Positions 1-8,710 of a stretch of 64,000 bases of DNA are shown here, piece after piece. The number at the start of each line of letters is the position of its first letter. Positions within the stretch are counted from its first letter, which is position 1. The translations under genes were made by a program, and so were the position numbers. The stretch spans positions 124,001 to 188,000 of the forward strand of contig NZ_FCNY02000011.1 of the NCBI RefSeq assembly GCF_001544575.2, read 5' to 3'. The DNA comes from Caballeronia cordobensis (GTDB taxonomy: Bacteria; Pseudomonadota; Gammaproteobacteria; Burkholderiales; Burkholderiaceae). The notes under the pieces were generated by a model that worked only from the letters and a program-made list of their open reading frames with translations, was not told where the DNA came from and ran no database searches.

Positions 1-198
1 GAGACGGGTCATCGTTTCGTCGTCGGGCGAATCGACCGAAGCGACCAGATCGTAGGAGCCGAGCGTCCAGTGCAGCGATGTGAGCGTCGCGCCCATCGCC
101 TTGCTCGTTTCGCCGAATGCGCGTGCCCGCTTGATCGTGTCCTTCGCGCTGCGCACGCCCTGATCGGTCCAGTTGAGCAGCATGATGTAGGTGGCCAT
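1..198 (-). CDS. GYD domain protein, 3' end missing
   Basis: The first 66 codons of a minus-strand gene run off the left edge. The ATG at 198 opens MATYIMLLNWTDQG, followed by a helix rich in Ala/Arg/Lys and then TLHW-like LGSYDLVASVDSPDD. This is the pattern of the small GYD-domain family (about 95-110 aa, dimeric alpha/beta barrel fold, named for a Gly-Tyr-Asp motif; here GSYD). Family members have no established enzymatic role. It is divergent from the GH13 gene with about 390 bp between the starts. The identification rests on the partial sequence only. Confidence 0.75.
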   Translation of the reverse strand, partial: MATYIMLLNWTDQGVRSAKDTIKRARAFGETSKAMGATLTSLHWTLGSYDLVASVDSPDDETMTRL

Positions 199-591
199 AT
201 CGACCTCGTCGAGTGAGAGTGGCGCCGCCGCAAGTGCGCCGCCGCGAAGCCCGCCATGAGCGAACGAACGCAGCCGCCATGCGCGCAGCGTTTTCCATGC
301 GTGAATAAAGAGGCAAAGAAAAGAAAGAGAAGGCAGCCATTGCGCGGAAGCAACGCGCATGAGATAGAAAAGCCGCCGATGGATATCGCCCGGTTTCGCG
401 TTGCGCGGCGCGTCGAATCGCTTGCAAAGCCGCGCATGGAAGGGCTGAGTTGCTCAAAAAGTATAGGCGACGGCGCGGCCCGCATCGGCTTGCCCGCTTC
501 AGCGCATGACGATTACACTCGAAACGTTTCGCGCCCGGCAGTTTGCCGGCGCGTTTCCATCCGCTCACGAACCGGGCTCCGATCAAAGCGC
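199..591. other. Intergenic region between divergent genes
   Basis: About 390 bp separates the divergent GYD and GH13 genes. The reading frame of the GH13 gene stays open through most of it, but the translation there is Arg/Ser-rich and unlike any GH13 N-terminus, so I treat it as non-coding. The only feature I recognise is a perfect 12-bp palindrome at 520-531, listed separately. The stretch around 300-370 is A/G-rich. Confidence 0.5.
520..531. promoter_or_regulatory. Perfect palindrome CGAAACGTTTCG, LacI-type operator candidate
   Basis: CGAAACGTTTCG is a perfect 12-bp palindrome 60 bp upstream of the GH13 start. The GAAACGTTTC core resembles operators of LacI/GalR-family sugar regulators, which centre on a CG step. 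No LacI gene lies next to it, so the regulator is unknown. This is inference from sequence pattern only. Confidence 0.4.
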
Positions 592-2256
592 ATGGTCAAC
601 GACCTCTGGTACAAGAACGCAGTCATCTACTGCCTGTCCGTCGGTGTGTTCATGGACGCGAACGGCGACGGCGTCGGCGATTTCCAGGGTCTCGTGCGCC
701 GCCTCGACTATCTTCAGGGGCTCGGCATCACGACGATATGGCTGATGCCGTTTCAGCCTTCGCCCGGCCGCGACAACGGCTATGACATCTCCGATTACTA
801 CAACGTCGATCCACGCTACGGCACGCTCGGCGACTTCACGGAGTTCACTCACGCGTGCCGTCAGCGCGGCTTGCGCGTGATGATCGATCTCGTCGTGAAC
901 CACACGTCGGACCAGCACCCGTGGTTCAGGCAGGCGCGGCGCGACCCGTCGTCGAAGTATCGCGACTGGTACGTGTGGTCGAAGAAGAAGCCGGCGCGCG
1001 CGAAGGAAGGCATGGTCTTTCCGGGCGTGCAGAAATCGACGTGGACCTACGACAAGGAGGCGGCCATGTGGTACTACCACCGCTTCTACGATTTCCAGCC
1101 CGATCTGAACACGGCCAACCCCTATGTGCAGGCCGAACTGCTCAAGATCATGGGCTTCTGGATTCAGCTCGGCGTCTCGGGGTTTCGCATGGACGCGGTG
1201 CCGTTCGTCATCGCCACCAAGGGCGCGCAGGTGAAAACGCCGGTCGAGCAATACGACATGCTGCGCATGTTTCGCGAGTTCCTGCAATGGCGTCAGGGCG
1301 ACGCGATCATTCTCGCGGAAGCGAACGTGCTGCCCGACACCGACATGCAGTACTTCGGCCACGCGGGCGAACGCCTGCAGATGATGTTCAACTTTCAGGT
1401 GAATCAGAACACGTTCTACGCGCTCGCGAGCGCGGACACGACCCCTCTGAAGAAAGCGCTCGAAGCGACGAAATCGCGCGCGGCAACCGCGCAGTGGGGC
1501 GTATTCCTGCGCAACCACGACGAACTCGATCTCGGCCGGCTGTCGCCCGAAGAGCGTGAAACCGTGTTCGCGGCATTCGGCCCGGAACCCGGCATGCAAC
1601 TCTACGAACGCGGCATTCGCCGGCGTCTCGCGCCGATGCTCGACGGCGACCGTCAGCGGCTGGAGCTCGCATACAGCCTGATGTTGACGCTGCCCGGCAC
1701 GCCGGTCGTGCGCTATGGCGACGAGATCGGCATGGGCGACGACCTGCGCCTGCCCGAGCGCGAATCCGTGCGCACGCCGATGCAATGGTCCACCGAGCCG
1801 CACGCCGGTTTCACCAAGCACGCGCGCCCGGTTTCGCCGGTGATCTCGGGCGGACCCTATGGCTATGAACGCGTGAATGTCGCCAGCCAGCGCCGCGATC
1901 CGAATTCGCTGCTCAACTGGATCGAGCGGATGATTCGCATGCGCAAGGAAGTGCCGGAAATAAGCTGGGGCGATTTCGCGATCCTGCGCACCTCGCGCGA
2001 CGACGTGCTCGCGTTGCGCTACGACTGGCGCAACAACTCGGTGGTCTGCGTGCATAACTTCAGCGCGGCCGCGTGCTCGGTGAAGTTTCAGGTACGCGTG
2101 CAAGCCGGCGAGAGCGCGATGCTCGTCAATCTGCTGTCGGACGACCACAGCCAGGGCAATGCGAAGGGCCAGCACACCGTCGTGCTGGAACCCTATGGCT
2201 ATCGATGGTTTCGCGTGGGCGGTCTCGATTATCTTCTGAAGCGCAGCGAAGTGTGA
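592..2256 (+). CDS. GH13 alpha-amylase/trehalose synthase-like enzyme
   Basis: The 554-aa product is a GH13 (beta/alpha)8-barrel enzyme. The opening LWYKNAVIYCLSVG, DANGDGVGDFQG and YDISDYYNVDPRYGT match trehalose synthase (maltose glucosyltransferase) and oligo-glucosidase relatives. The catalytic triad is visible: Asp201 in GFRMDAVPF (nucleophile), Glu243 in LAEANVLP (acid/base) and Asp310 in RNHDELD. The C-terminal ~90 residues fit a beta-sandwich domain. I chose the ATG at 592 because homology to the family begins at once; an upstream extension of the frame is low-complexity. There is no signal peptide, so it is probably cytosolic. Trehalose synthase is the likeliest function, but an alpha-glucosidase or amylosucrase-like activity cannot be excluded from sequence alone. 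Confidence 0.8.
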   Translation: MVNDLWYKNAVIYCLSVGVFMDANGDGVGDFQGLVRRLDYLQGLGITTIWLMPFQPSPGRDNGYDISDYYNVDPRYGTLGDFTEFTHACRQRGLRVMIDLVVNHTSDQHPWFRQARRDPSSKYRDWYVWSKKKPARAKEGMVFPGVQKSTWTYDKEAAMWYYHRFYDFQPDLNTANPYVQAELLKIMGFWIQLGVSGFRMDAVPFVIATKGAQVKTPVEQYDMLRMFREFLQWRQGDAIILAEANVLPDTDMQYFGHAGERLQMMFNFQVNQNTFYALASADTTPLKKALEATKSRAATAQWGVFLRNHDELDLGRLSPEERETVFAAFGPEPGMQLYERGIRRRLAPMLDGDRQRLELAYSLMLTLPGTPVVRYGDEIGMGDDLRLPERESVRTPMQWSTEPHAGFTKHARPVSPVISGGPYGYERVNVASQRRDPNSLLNWIERMIRMRKEVPEISWGDFAILRTSRDDVLALRYDWRNNSVVCVHNFSAAACSVKFQVRVQAGESAMLVNLLSDDHSQGNAKGQHTVVLEPYGYRWFRVGGLDYLLKRSEV

Positions 2257-2286
2257 GCCACGCTGCGCGCCATGAAGTCTTGCATC

Positions 2287-4020
2287 TCAACGCGCCACGA
2301 ACACGAACGGAGCGACGCCGCCATACGCTGAACCGCTGGTGAACGAACGTAGGCCGAGATCGGCGTTCTTGAACGAGCCGTCCGACTGCGGCTTCGCCTG
2401 ATTGACGGACCAGACGCCGGTTCGCTCAAGCAGAATCGATCCGGTTCCCGGTTCGTACTGGAGATAATCCAGCGAGTTCGACGAAGCGAGCAACGTCGTC
2501 TTCTTTCGGCTCGTCACGTCGTAGAGAACGATCGGGCTCGGGTTCGTACCGTTATCGTCGGCGTACAGGATTTGCTGATTGCCGATAGCCGTGAGGAACT
2601 TCGGCTTCTTCTCCGGCAGATCGGTCAGCACGCGCGTGATGCCGCTTTCCAGATCCATTTCCGTCAACCGGCCTTCGGCCTGCGCCGATGCGAAGCTGAC
2701 GAAATAGGCCTTCTTGCCATCGGGCGTCACGGCGAACTGATCGTGGATTGCAGCGGGCGCCGCTCCCGCCGGATAGCCGCCCGTGATCAGCGAGATGCTC
2801 ATGTCGATGCGAAGCACTTCCTGCTTCGTTCCGTTCACGATCGACAGCGCATAGAGATTTCCGGCGTCGTTCTTCGCCGTCGCCAGTCTGACGACATTGA
2901 ACGCTTCGGGCAGCACCGTCCGCTGAACCAGCGCGCCCGAGTCCGTGTCGATGACGCTGATCACGTTGCGGTTCGACACATACACCTGGCTTCCCTGCAA
3001 CGCGGGCTGAAGGCTAAAGCCCGTGGACGCCATCAACAACGGCCCGATGGGTGTGACGTGCAGCACCGTGTTCGTTGCGGTGTCGATGGTGGCGAGATCG
3101 ACCGACGTGGGACTTCGTTCGAGCAGCACGTGCAGCCGCTTTCCGTCGCTGCTGGCGAACATCTGATCGACGCGCTTGTAGTCGCCCGAAAGCCTCAGAT
3201 CGATCGTCGCCTTCGCGGCATGCGTGGCGAAATCGTACGCGGTGACTTGCGCCGGGGCCTGCGCGCGCGTCAGCGTGTACACGGTTTCGTTGCGCCGCGG
3301 CGGTCCATAAAACTTCTGCGCCATGTCGATGTCGGTCGCGCTCAGCTTGCCGTCGCCGTTCCATTGCGGGTTGCAGTAGTTCATGATCGATGCGAGATCC
3401 CACGCGCCGATCATCGTATCGCCCGAGTTGCCCTGCACGGGCTCGCGGCACGTCGAAGGCGTGTCGGGCCGGTTCTGCTCGTGCGCGAAGCCCAGCGCGT
3501 GACCGAATTCGTGCGCGGCAACCCGGCGGATGCAGTACTCCTCGCGGCCCTGGCAACTCTGGCTCCAGTTCCTGAAGGTGAAGTTGAGCACCATGGCGCC
3601 CGGCGCATTGTTCAGCATCACACCCAGACCAAAGGTATGCGGCCCTGTCGCGGCGTTGTCCTCGACCGAAATCCGTATGCCGTAGTAGTTCGGATCATTG
3701 GTGCATCGCTGCCAGCCCGAGAACCGCACGCCCGAATGCTGCTCCCAGGTTTCCTGGACCGCGAGACGGCTCCAGTTGCGTTGCGCGGCGTACCGCGAGA
3801 AATCGGCGTTGCTCATGTCCCAGCACACCCCGATGGGAAAGCGATCCCAGATGACGGTCGATAACGCATAACCCTTGGTCGTGGCCACTTGCTCAGAAGC
3901 CGGTTGTCCGGCGGCGCTTTTCGCGTTCGTACCCTGGGCGTCGGAGCCTGCATCGCCCCCGCACGCACTGAACAGTAGTCCTGACAAAACTGCCAGGACG
4001 AGTCCTCTGATCCTTCTCAT
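2287..4020 (-). CDS. Lipoprotein zinc metalloprotease (metzincin) with beta-propeller tail
   Basis: This 577-aa protein starts with a lipoprotein signal peptide (MRRIRGLVLAVLSGLLFSAC; Cys20 lipidated). Residues 50-220 form a metzincin protease: HEFGHALGFAHE at 170-181 supplies three zinc His and the catalytic Glu, and SIMNYC about 30 residues later is the Met-turn. Residues ~240-577 are repetitive beta-strand sequence with SSDGKRLHVLL-, SVIDTDSG- and VTPDGKKAYFV-type blades, as in surface beta-propellers. The start is supported by GGAGAAGAGA just upstream of the ATG. A cell-envelope or surface protease is inferred; the substrate is unknown. It is convergent with the GH13 gene, 30 bp away. Confidence 0.8.
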   Translation of the reverse strand: MRRIRGLVLAVLSGLLFSACGGDAGSDAQGTNAKSAAGQPASEQVATTKGYALSTVIWDRFPIGVCWDMSNADFSRYAAQRNWSRLAVQETWEQHSGVRFSGWQRCTNDPNYYGIRISVEDNAATGPHTFGLGVMLNNAPGAMVLNFTFRNWSQSCQGREEYCIRRVAAHEFGHALGFAHEQNRPDTPSTCREPVQGNSGDTMIGAWDLASIMNYCNPQWNGDGKLSATDIDMAQKFYGPPRRNETVYTLTRAQAPAQVTAYDFATHAAKATIDLRLSGDYKRVDQMFASSDGKRLHVLLERSPTSVDLATIDTATNTVLHVTPIGPLLMASTGFSLQPALQGSQVYVSNRNVISVIDTDSGALVQRTVLPEAFNVVRLATAKNDAGNLYALSIVNGTKQEVLRIDMSISLITGGYPAGAAPAAIHDQFAVTPDGKKAYFVSFASAQAEGRLTEMDLESGITRVLTDLPEKKPKFLTAIGNQQILYADDNGTNPSPIVLYDVTSRKKTTLLASSNSLDYLQYEPGTGSILLERTGVWSVNQAKPQSDGSFKNADLGLRSFTSGSAYGGVAPFVFVAR

Positions 4021-4382
4021 TCTCTTCTCCGTTGGTCTAGACCATGCAATGCGGCGGATGGCGGAAGGAAATGGCTTTCAGTGCGAAACAAACCGAAGGA
4101 TCGGTAACGAGAATGTGAGAAAGCTTCATCCTTTAGACGTGTAGGCGTCAATCATTAATTCTCCGTATTGTCGGATGAAGAACCGCTGCGGGATCAGGAA
4201 ACCGCTTTAGGGCCTGAATAAGCGGCAAAAACTGCCATTCTTCAGTTCATATAATTTTTAAAAGCACTATTAAGTAGTCGTTGCACATGGCCGTTAAAAC
4301 AAACAAGCGCGAAATGCAAATGATTCACTTCGCGGCAAATTCTTTCTCTTGTTGTTTATCGCCACTTTAAAAGGTTGTTCTT
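4021..4382. other. AT-rich divergent promoter region
   Basis: This 362-bp gap between the divergent metalloprotease and autotransporter genes is much richer in A+T than the genes around it, especially 4140-4382. It holds a 12-bp palindrome TGGTCTAGACCA at 4033-4044, next to the metalloprotease start, and a TATAAT hexamer at 4250-4255 that could be the autotransporter -10 box, although no good -35 is visible. AT-rich intergenic DNA beside surface protein genes often binds H-NS-like silencers; that is inference here. Confidence 0.45.
4033..4044. promoter_or_regulatory. Palindrome TGGTCTAGACCA
   Basis: A perfect 12-bp palindrome lies 13 bp upstream of the metalloprotease start codon, where a repressor would block transcription. 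GGTCTAGACC-type sites occur for GntR-like regulators, but no regulator gene is adjacent. No assignment is made. Confidence 0.3.
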
Positions 4383-5672
4383 GTGAAGCACTCGTTTCAT
4401 CGTCCGTTTTTCTTTCCTGCGGCAAGCCTGGCGGTCGCTGTCTCCGTGATGTGGTCCGGCGCTTCGCACGCCGATGTTCAACTCGGCACCGATCCGAATA
4501 ACGTCTCTGTCACCGTCAACGACGATAACGGCTCTATCGGCGCATTCGAAGTGATCAACGGCACCTCCGCGCCCACGACCACCTTTTCGTCGAGCCTGAA
4601 CAGCACGACTATCAAGGCCGGCAGCAATAACCTGACGGTCAGCACGTCCGGCACGAGTGTCTCGGGCAACCTTTCCGCCGGATCGATCAGCGCCAGCAAT
4701 ATCTCGGCGAGTTCGCTGAATACGACGGGCGGCATTTCGGCAAGCTCGCTGACCACCACGGGCGCTGTTTCGGCAAGCTCGCTGACGACGACGGGCGCTG
4801 TTTCAGCAAGCGGCTTCACCACGAGTGGCGCACTGAACGCCGGTTCCGTCAATTCGACGGGCGCGATCAGCGCGGATTCCATCACCGCGAACGGCGCGGT
4901 GAACGCGGCATCGGTGAATGCGGCAACCGTCAACGCCAATGCGGTCAACACCACGACCGTGAACGCAACCGGCGCGGTGAACGCGGCCTCGTTCAACACC
5001 ACGGGCGCGGTCAATGCCGGATCGATGAACGTGACGGGCAGCACGGCGCTTTATGGCGCAACCTCGGTGCGCAACACGTTCAACGTGGCGACGGGCGCCA
5101 GCAGTTTGTCCGTTCAGGCCGCATCGGCGGGCTTGACGAGCGGTGCGTCGTCGCTGTCGCTGGATTCGGCGAATCAAACCGCCAGCCTCACGGTCACGAA
5201 CGACGCGGGCAATACGCACGGTCTGACGGTGGGCAACGCATCGACCACGCTGTCGGGCGGCACGTCATCCACGTACATGACGCTCGACGACAACGGCGTG
5301 AGCCTCGCCAACGGCGCGGGCGCGCCGGTGCGCGTGAGCGGCGTGGCGGACGGCGTGGCGCCGAACGACGCGGCCAACGTCAATCAGCTCAATCAGGTCA
5401 GGAACCAGGTCAACGCGATGGGCGCGCGCATCGACAGCGTCAGCAAGCATGCATCGGCGGGTATCGCGGGCGTCACCGCGCTGGCGAACATTCCGGATGT
5501 CGCGCAAGGCAAGCGCTTCGCGGTAGGCGCGGGCGTCGGCTATTACGGCGGCCAGACGGCGCTCGCCGTGGCCTTGAAGGGCAACATCAACGAGAACCTG
5601 CGCGTGAGCGCCGGCGCGGGCTTCGGCGGCACCGGCGCGACAGTGGGCAGCGGCGCTTCCTTTAGCTGGTAA
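4383..5672 (+). CDS. Trimeric autotransporter adhesin, YadA anchor
   Basis: The 429-aa protein begins with a signal peptide (MKHSFHRPFFF... ASHA/DVQ). A low-complexity Thr/Ser/Ala/Asn passenger includes about ten imperfect 11-residue repeats of the form TTTGAVSASSL (residues ~95-230). A neck follows with GVADGVAPNDAANVNQLNQ, then the C-terminal YadA beta-barrel anchor ending GATVGSGASFSW, with a terminal aromatic residue as required for BAM insertion. The family forms homotrimers that export their own passenger and bind host or matrix surfaces. The start is GTG at 4383 with AAAAGG upstream. It is small for the family and has no obvious head repeats, so adhesion is inferred from fold only. Confidence 0.88.
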   Translation: MKHSFHRPFFFPAASLAVAVSVMWSGASHADVQLGTDPNNVSVTVNDDNGSIGAFEVINGTSAPTTTFSSSLNSTTIKAGSNNLTVSTSGTSVSGNLSAGSISASNISASSLNTTGGISASSLTTTGAVSASSLTTTGAVSASGFTTSGALNAGSVNSTGAISADSITANGAVNAASVNAATVNANAVNTTTVNATGAVNAASFNTTGAVNAGSMNVTGSTALYGATSVRNTFNVATGASSLSVQAASAGLTSGASSLSLDSANQTASLTVTNDAGNTHGLTVGNASTTLSGGTSSTYMTLDDNGVSLANGAGAPVRVSGVADGVAPNDAANVNQLNQVRNQVNAMGARIDSVSKHASAGIAGVTALANIPDVAQGKRFAVGAGVGYYGGQTALAVALKGNINENLRVSAGAGFGGTGATVGSGASFSW

Positions 5673-5721
5673 AAGCAGCGCCGGAGACGGCGCAACATCG
5701 TGCCGCAGAGCACGACAGCAG

Positions 5722-5748
5722 GCCCGTCCGCGCGACGGGCTTTTTTTT
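5722..5748 (+). terminator. Rho-independent terminator
   Basis: GCCCGTC and GACGGGC form a perfect 7-bp stem with a CGCGC loop, followed by eight T. It lies 49 bp after the autotransporter stop codon and separates it from the LysR gene downstream. Confidence 0.85.
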
Positions 5749-5834
5749 CATCTCCTGCACTCGCAATCGACCGCATGCATACTCTCGCTTCATGACAAAG
5801 CACCGCGGCGACAAGACCGCGCCCCGGAGACTCG

Positions 5835-6740
5835 ATGCGTTTCGATCTGCAATCGCTGAAGTTATTCGTCGCCGTCTGCGAGCACGGCAGCATCGCGCGC
5901 GCGGCTGAAGCCGAGAATATCGCGCCCTCGGCGCTCAGCAAGCGCATGTCCCATCTCGAGGACACCCTCAAGACCGCCCTCTTCGTGCGCAGCAACAAAG
6001 GGCTCGAACTGACCGCCGCGGCCGCGGCCCTTTTGCAGCACGCCCGCGTGCTCCTGCGCGATATCGCGCAAATGGAAAGCGAACTGCTCGACCATGCCGA
6101 AGGCGTGCGCGGACAGATCCGGCTGCATGCGAGCCTGTCCACCATCGTCCAGTACATCGCCAACGACATCCGCGATTTCCTGGCGCTGCATCCGGGGCTG
6201 CGCATCGATCTGCAGGAAAGCCTGAGTCCCGCCGTCGTGCGCGCCGTGGCCGAAAACACCGCCGATATCGGCGTGTTCGGCGGCACGACCGTGACCACCG
6301 GCCTCCAGGTCTTCCCCTACCGCAGCGATCGCCTGGTGGTCATCATGCCGCCGGATCATCCGCTCAGCCGCAAGGAGCGCGTGAAATTCCGCGAAATGGC
6401 CGAATATCCGCTGGTGGGGCCGCAAGCGGGCAGCTATCTGAATTCGCTCGTGTTGCGCGCCGCCGCCGATCTCGACCACCCGCTCAAGCTGTCGATCCGC
6501 GTCAACGGTTTCGAGCCGGTGCGCAGCATGGTGGAGGCGCGGCTCGGCATCGGCCTCGTGCCCGAGCATCATGCCGAGCGTTACGTCAGTTCCGCGCCGC
6601 TGGTCGCCGTGCAGCTCGACGAAACGTGGGCCGAGCGGCACTGGAAGATCTGCGTGCGCGAGGCCGAATCGCTGCCCGCGCCCGTCCAGCTCTTTCTCAG
6701 GCATTTGCTCGGCAGCCAGGACACGGGCCATCACGAATAA
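5835..6740 (+). CDS. LysR-family regulator
   Basis: A 301-aa LysR-type regulator. The N-terminal helix-turn-helix (residues 1-60) reads LQSLKLFVAVCEHGSIARAA... SALSKRMSHLEDTLKTALF, followed by a periplasmic-binding-protein-like effector domain from about residue 90. GGAGA 5 nt before the ATG supports the start. It converges on, and overlaps by 10 bp, the end of the long minus-strand leuCDB/ABC/SMP-30 operon, which is its most likely target; this is inferred from position only. Confidence 0.88.
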   Translation: MRFDLQSLKLFVAVCEHGSIARAAEAENIAPSALSKRMSHLEDTLKTALFVRSNKGLELTAAAAALLQHARVLLRDIAQMESELLDHAEGVRGQIRLHASLSTIVQYIANDIRDFLALHPGLRIDLQESLSPAVVRAVAENTADIGVFGGTTVTTGLQVFPYRSDRLVVIMPPDHPLSRKERVKFREMAEYPLVGPQAGSYLNSLVLRAAADLDHPLKLSIRVNGFEPVRSMVEARLGIGLVPEHHAERYVSSAPLVAVQLDETWAERHWKICVREAESLPAPVQLFLRHLLGSQDTGHHE

Positions 6741-7654
6741 GCCAGCTTCAGCCCGGCCTGCGGCCACGGCAGCACGCCGAGACGTCCCGTGCCCGACATC
6801 GTCACGTAAGCCGTTTTCATGTCGATGCCGCCGAAGCAGATGTTCGTGACCATGCCGTCGGGCACCATCACCTGCCGCAGCACCTCGCCAGACGGCGCGA
6901 CCACCGTGATGCAGCCCGTGACCAGCGTGGCCACGCAGATGTTGCCCTCGGCGTCCACCGCGAGGCTGTCGAAGCGCTGATAGCCGGGCAGGCCGCACAC
7001 GAGACGCCCGCCGTGCGGCGACGGATACGGATGCTTGCGCGCCTGGCCGGGCGCTTCGAGATCGAACGCCCAGAGCCGCGCGGTTTCGGTCTCCGCGACG
7101 TACACGACACGGTCGTCCGGCGACAGGCCGACACCGTTGGCCGTCGTGAGCGGATACGCCACTTCGACGATCGCCGAGCCATCGGCGCGCGCGTAATACA
7201 GGCCCGCGTGATCGCGCTCGCGTAGCCGGTTCTTGCCGAAATCGGTGAAATAGAAGCCGCCGTCGTGGTCGAACACGATGTCGTTGGGGCCGCACAGCGG
7301 ATGGTCGCCGCAGCGGTCGTACAGCGTCGAAAGCGCGCCCGTTTGCGGATCGAAGCGCTCGATACGCCCGCTCGTGTAGTGCGGATGCACGCCCGGCCTC
7401 GTGCGATTCAACCCCGCGACGGTGCGGAACAGGAAGCCGCCGTTGTTGCAGACATAGAACGCGCCGTCCGGCCCGAGCGCCAGACCGTTGGGACCGCCGC
7501 CGACCTGCGCGAGCACGCTCACCGTGCCGTCGGGGGCCACGCGGCTGATCGTCTCGCGCTCGATCTCGACCAGCACGATGGCGCCATCGGGCATCGCCAC
7601 GGGCCCTTCGGGAAACTTCAGGCCTTCGGCCAGGATGCGCACGCCGTTCTCCAT
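6731..7654 (-). CDS. SMP-30/gluconolactonase-family lactonase
   Basis: The 307-aa product is a six-bladed beta-propeller of the SMP-30/Gnl/LRE family. Typical signatures are LKFPEGPVAMPDG near the N-terminus (metal-binding Glu), GPNGLALGPDGAFYVCNNGG, CGPNDIVFDHDGGFYFTDFG and TTANGVGLSPDDRVVYV (Asn and Asp ligands of the divalent metal). Family members hydrolyse sugar or other lactones. The ATG at 7654 is chosen over an in-frame ATG 36 nt upstream because it has GAGAAGGGG upstream and does not overlap the preceding gene. It is the last gene of the operon that begins with leuC; a lactone step in that pathway is inferred. Confidence 0.85.
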   Translation of the reverse strand: MENGVRILAEGLKFPEGPVAMPDGAIVLVEIERETISRVAPDGTVSVLAQVGGGPNGLALGPDGAFYVCNNGGFLFRTVAGLNRTRPGVHPHYTSGRIERFDPQTGALSTLYDRCGDHPLCGPNDIVFDHDGGFYFTDFGKNRLRERDHAGLYYARADGSAIVEVAYPLTTANGVGLSPDDRVVYVAETETARLWAFDLEAPGQARKHPYPSPHGGRLVCGLPGYQRFDSLAVDAEGNICVATLVTGCITVVAPSGEVLRQVMVPDGMVTNICFGGIDMKTAYVTMSGTGRLGVLPWPQAGLKLAYS

Positions 7655-7673
7655 CGCCGCCCCTTCTCTCGGT

Positions 7674-8699
7674 TCAGTGCTTGCCGGCATTCTCGACGAA
7701 GCGATTGTCGTAAGTCGCCTTCAGATCGATCGAGGCCTTGCCGATCTCGGGATCGAAGGCGGCGAGCACGTCGCGCACGGTATGCGCGGCGGCGTCCGTC
7801 ATCAGGCCGTCGCGCGAAATGCAACTGCGCATGTTGCCGTAGGCCTTGGCGAAGACATCCTTCTCGGCCAGCGCGTATTGCGACGGCACGGCCGCGGCGA
7901 CCTGCTCGGGCGTGGCCTGCGCCATCCACTGCTCCGCTTGCAGAATGGCGTTCGTGACCGCCTGCACGGTATTCGGATATTTGGCGACGAAGTCCTTCGT
8001 GGTGTAAACGGACGCTTCCGGATAATCGCCGCCCAGCGTGGCGCGGGTGCCGGCCGGATCGCGCATCACGGCCAGCGGGAAGAGATCGCCGCTGTCCTGC
8101 AGCACGGTCGCGACCGGGTCGTTGCTCATCAGTCCGTCGATCTGTCCGCTGCGCGCCGCGGCGATCGCGCCCGCGGACGAGCCCACGCCGATGATCGACA
8201 CGTCGCCCGGCTTCACGCCGGCCTTGCTCAGCAGGTAGTTCACGCCCATGTGGAAGCTCGAACCGGGCGAGCTCACGCCAATGCGCATGCCCTTCAGGTC
8301 CGCGTAGCTCTTGACCTTGGCGTGGCTCGCGCGCGTCACGCCGAACACCCAGCCGGGGCAGGAAGCCAGCGTGACGAACGACACCAGCTTCTGCCCTTTG
8401 GCCGCCATTGTGATGGTGTTGGAATACGCGCCCGCGACGATATCGGCGCTGCCGCCCATCATCGCCTGAAGCGCTTTCGCGCCGCCGCTGAACACGCCGA
8501 TCTCGACATCCAGCCCGGCCTGCCTGAAATACCCGCGGCTGTCCGCGATGATCATCGGCAGATAGGGAAAACCCACGCCCGCCGCCGCCAGATGCAGCTT
8601 CGGCTTCTCCGGCACGGGCGCGGCGCTGGCGGCCGGCAGGTTCACGAGGGCCGCGCAGGCGGCGACGACCGGCAACATCAAACGCCAGAACGTTCTCAC
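7674..8699 (-). CDS. ABC transporter substrate-binding protein 1 (NMT1/SsuA-like)
   Basis: A 341-aa periplasmic binding protein with an N-terminal signal peptide (VRTFWRLMLPVVAACAALV... ASA/AP). The mature part, LHLAAAGVGFPYLPMIIADSRGYF, is the NMT1/SsuA class that binds nitrate, sulfonate, thiamine precursor or aromatic-acid ligands. The GTG start at 8699 places it 11 nt after the SDR gene and just before the signal peptide. It is a paralogue of the binding protein at 11137-12162, with the same length and very similar ends (ATYDNRFVENA versus STYDNRFVKKA). The two probably serve one permease with different ligand preferences. Confidence 0.85.
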   Translation of the reverse strand: MRTFWRLMLPVVAACAALVNLPAASAAPVPEKPKLHLAAAGVGFPYLPMIIADSRGYFRQAGLDVEIGVFSGGAKALQAMMGGSADIVAGAYSNTITMAAKGQKLVSFVTLASCPGWVFGVTRASHAKVKSYADLKGMRIGVSSPGSSFHMGVNYLLSKAGVKPGDVSIIGVGSSAGAIAAARSGQIDGLMSNDPVATVLQDSGDLFPLAVMRDPAGTRATLGGDYPEASVYTTKDFVAKYPNTVQAVTNAILQAEQWMAQATPEQVAAAVPSQYALAEKDVFAKAYGNMRSCISRDGLMTDAAAHTVRDVLAAFDPEIGKASIDLKATYDNRFVENAGKH

Positions 8700-8710
8700 G
8701 ATAACAACTC

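Noticed and set aside
256-591. In-frame N-terminal extension of the GH13 gene
   Set aside because: The translation is Arg/Ser-rich and lacks family similarity; the canonical GH13 N-terminus begins right after the ATG at 592.
583-2175. Long minus-strand frame opposite the GH13 gene
   Set aside because: It is the antisense of a GH13 gene with clear catalytic motifs and gives a His/Arg/Val-rich product typical of high-GC shadows.
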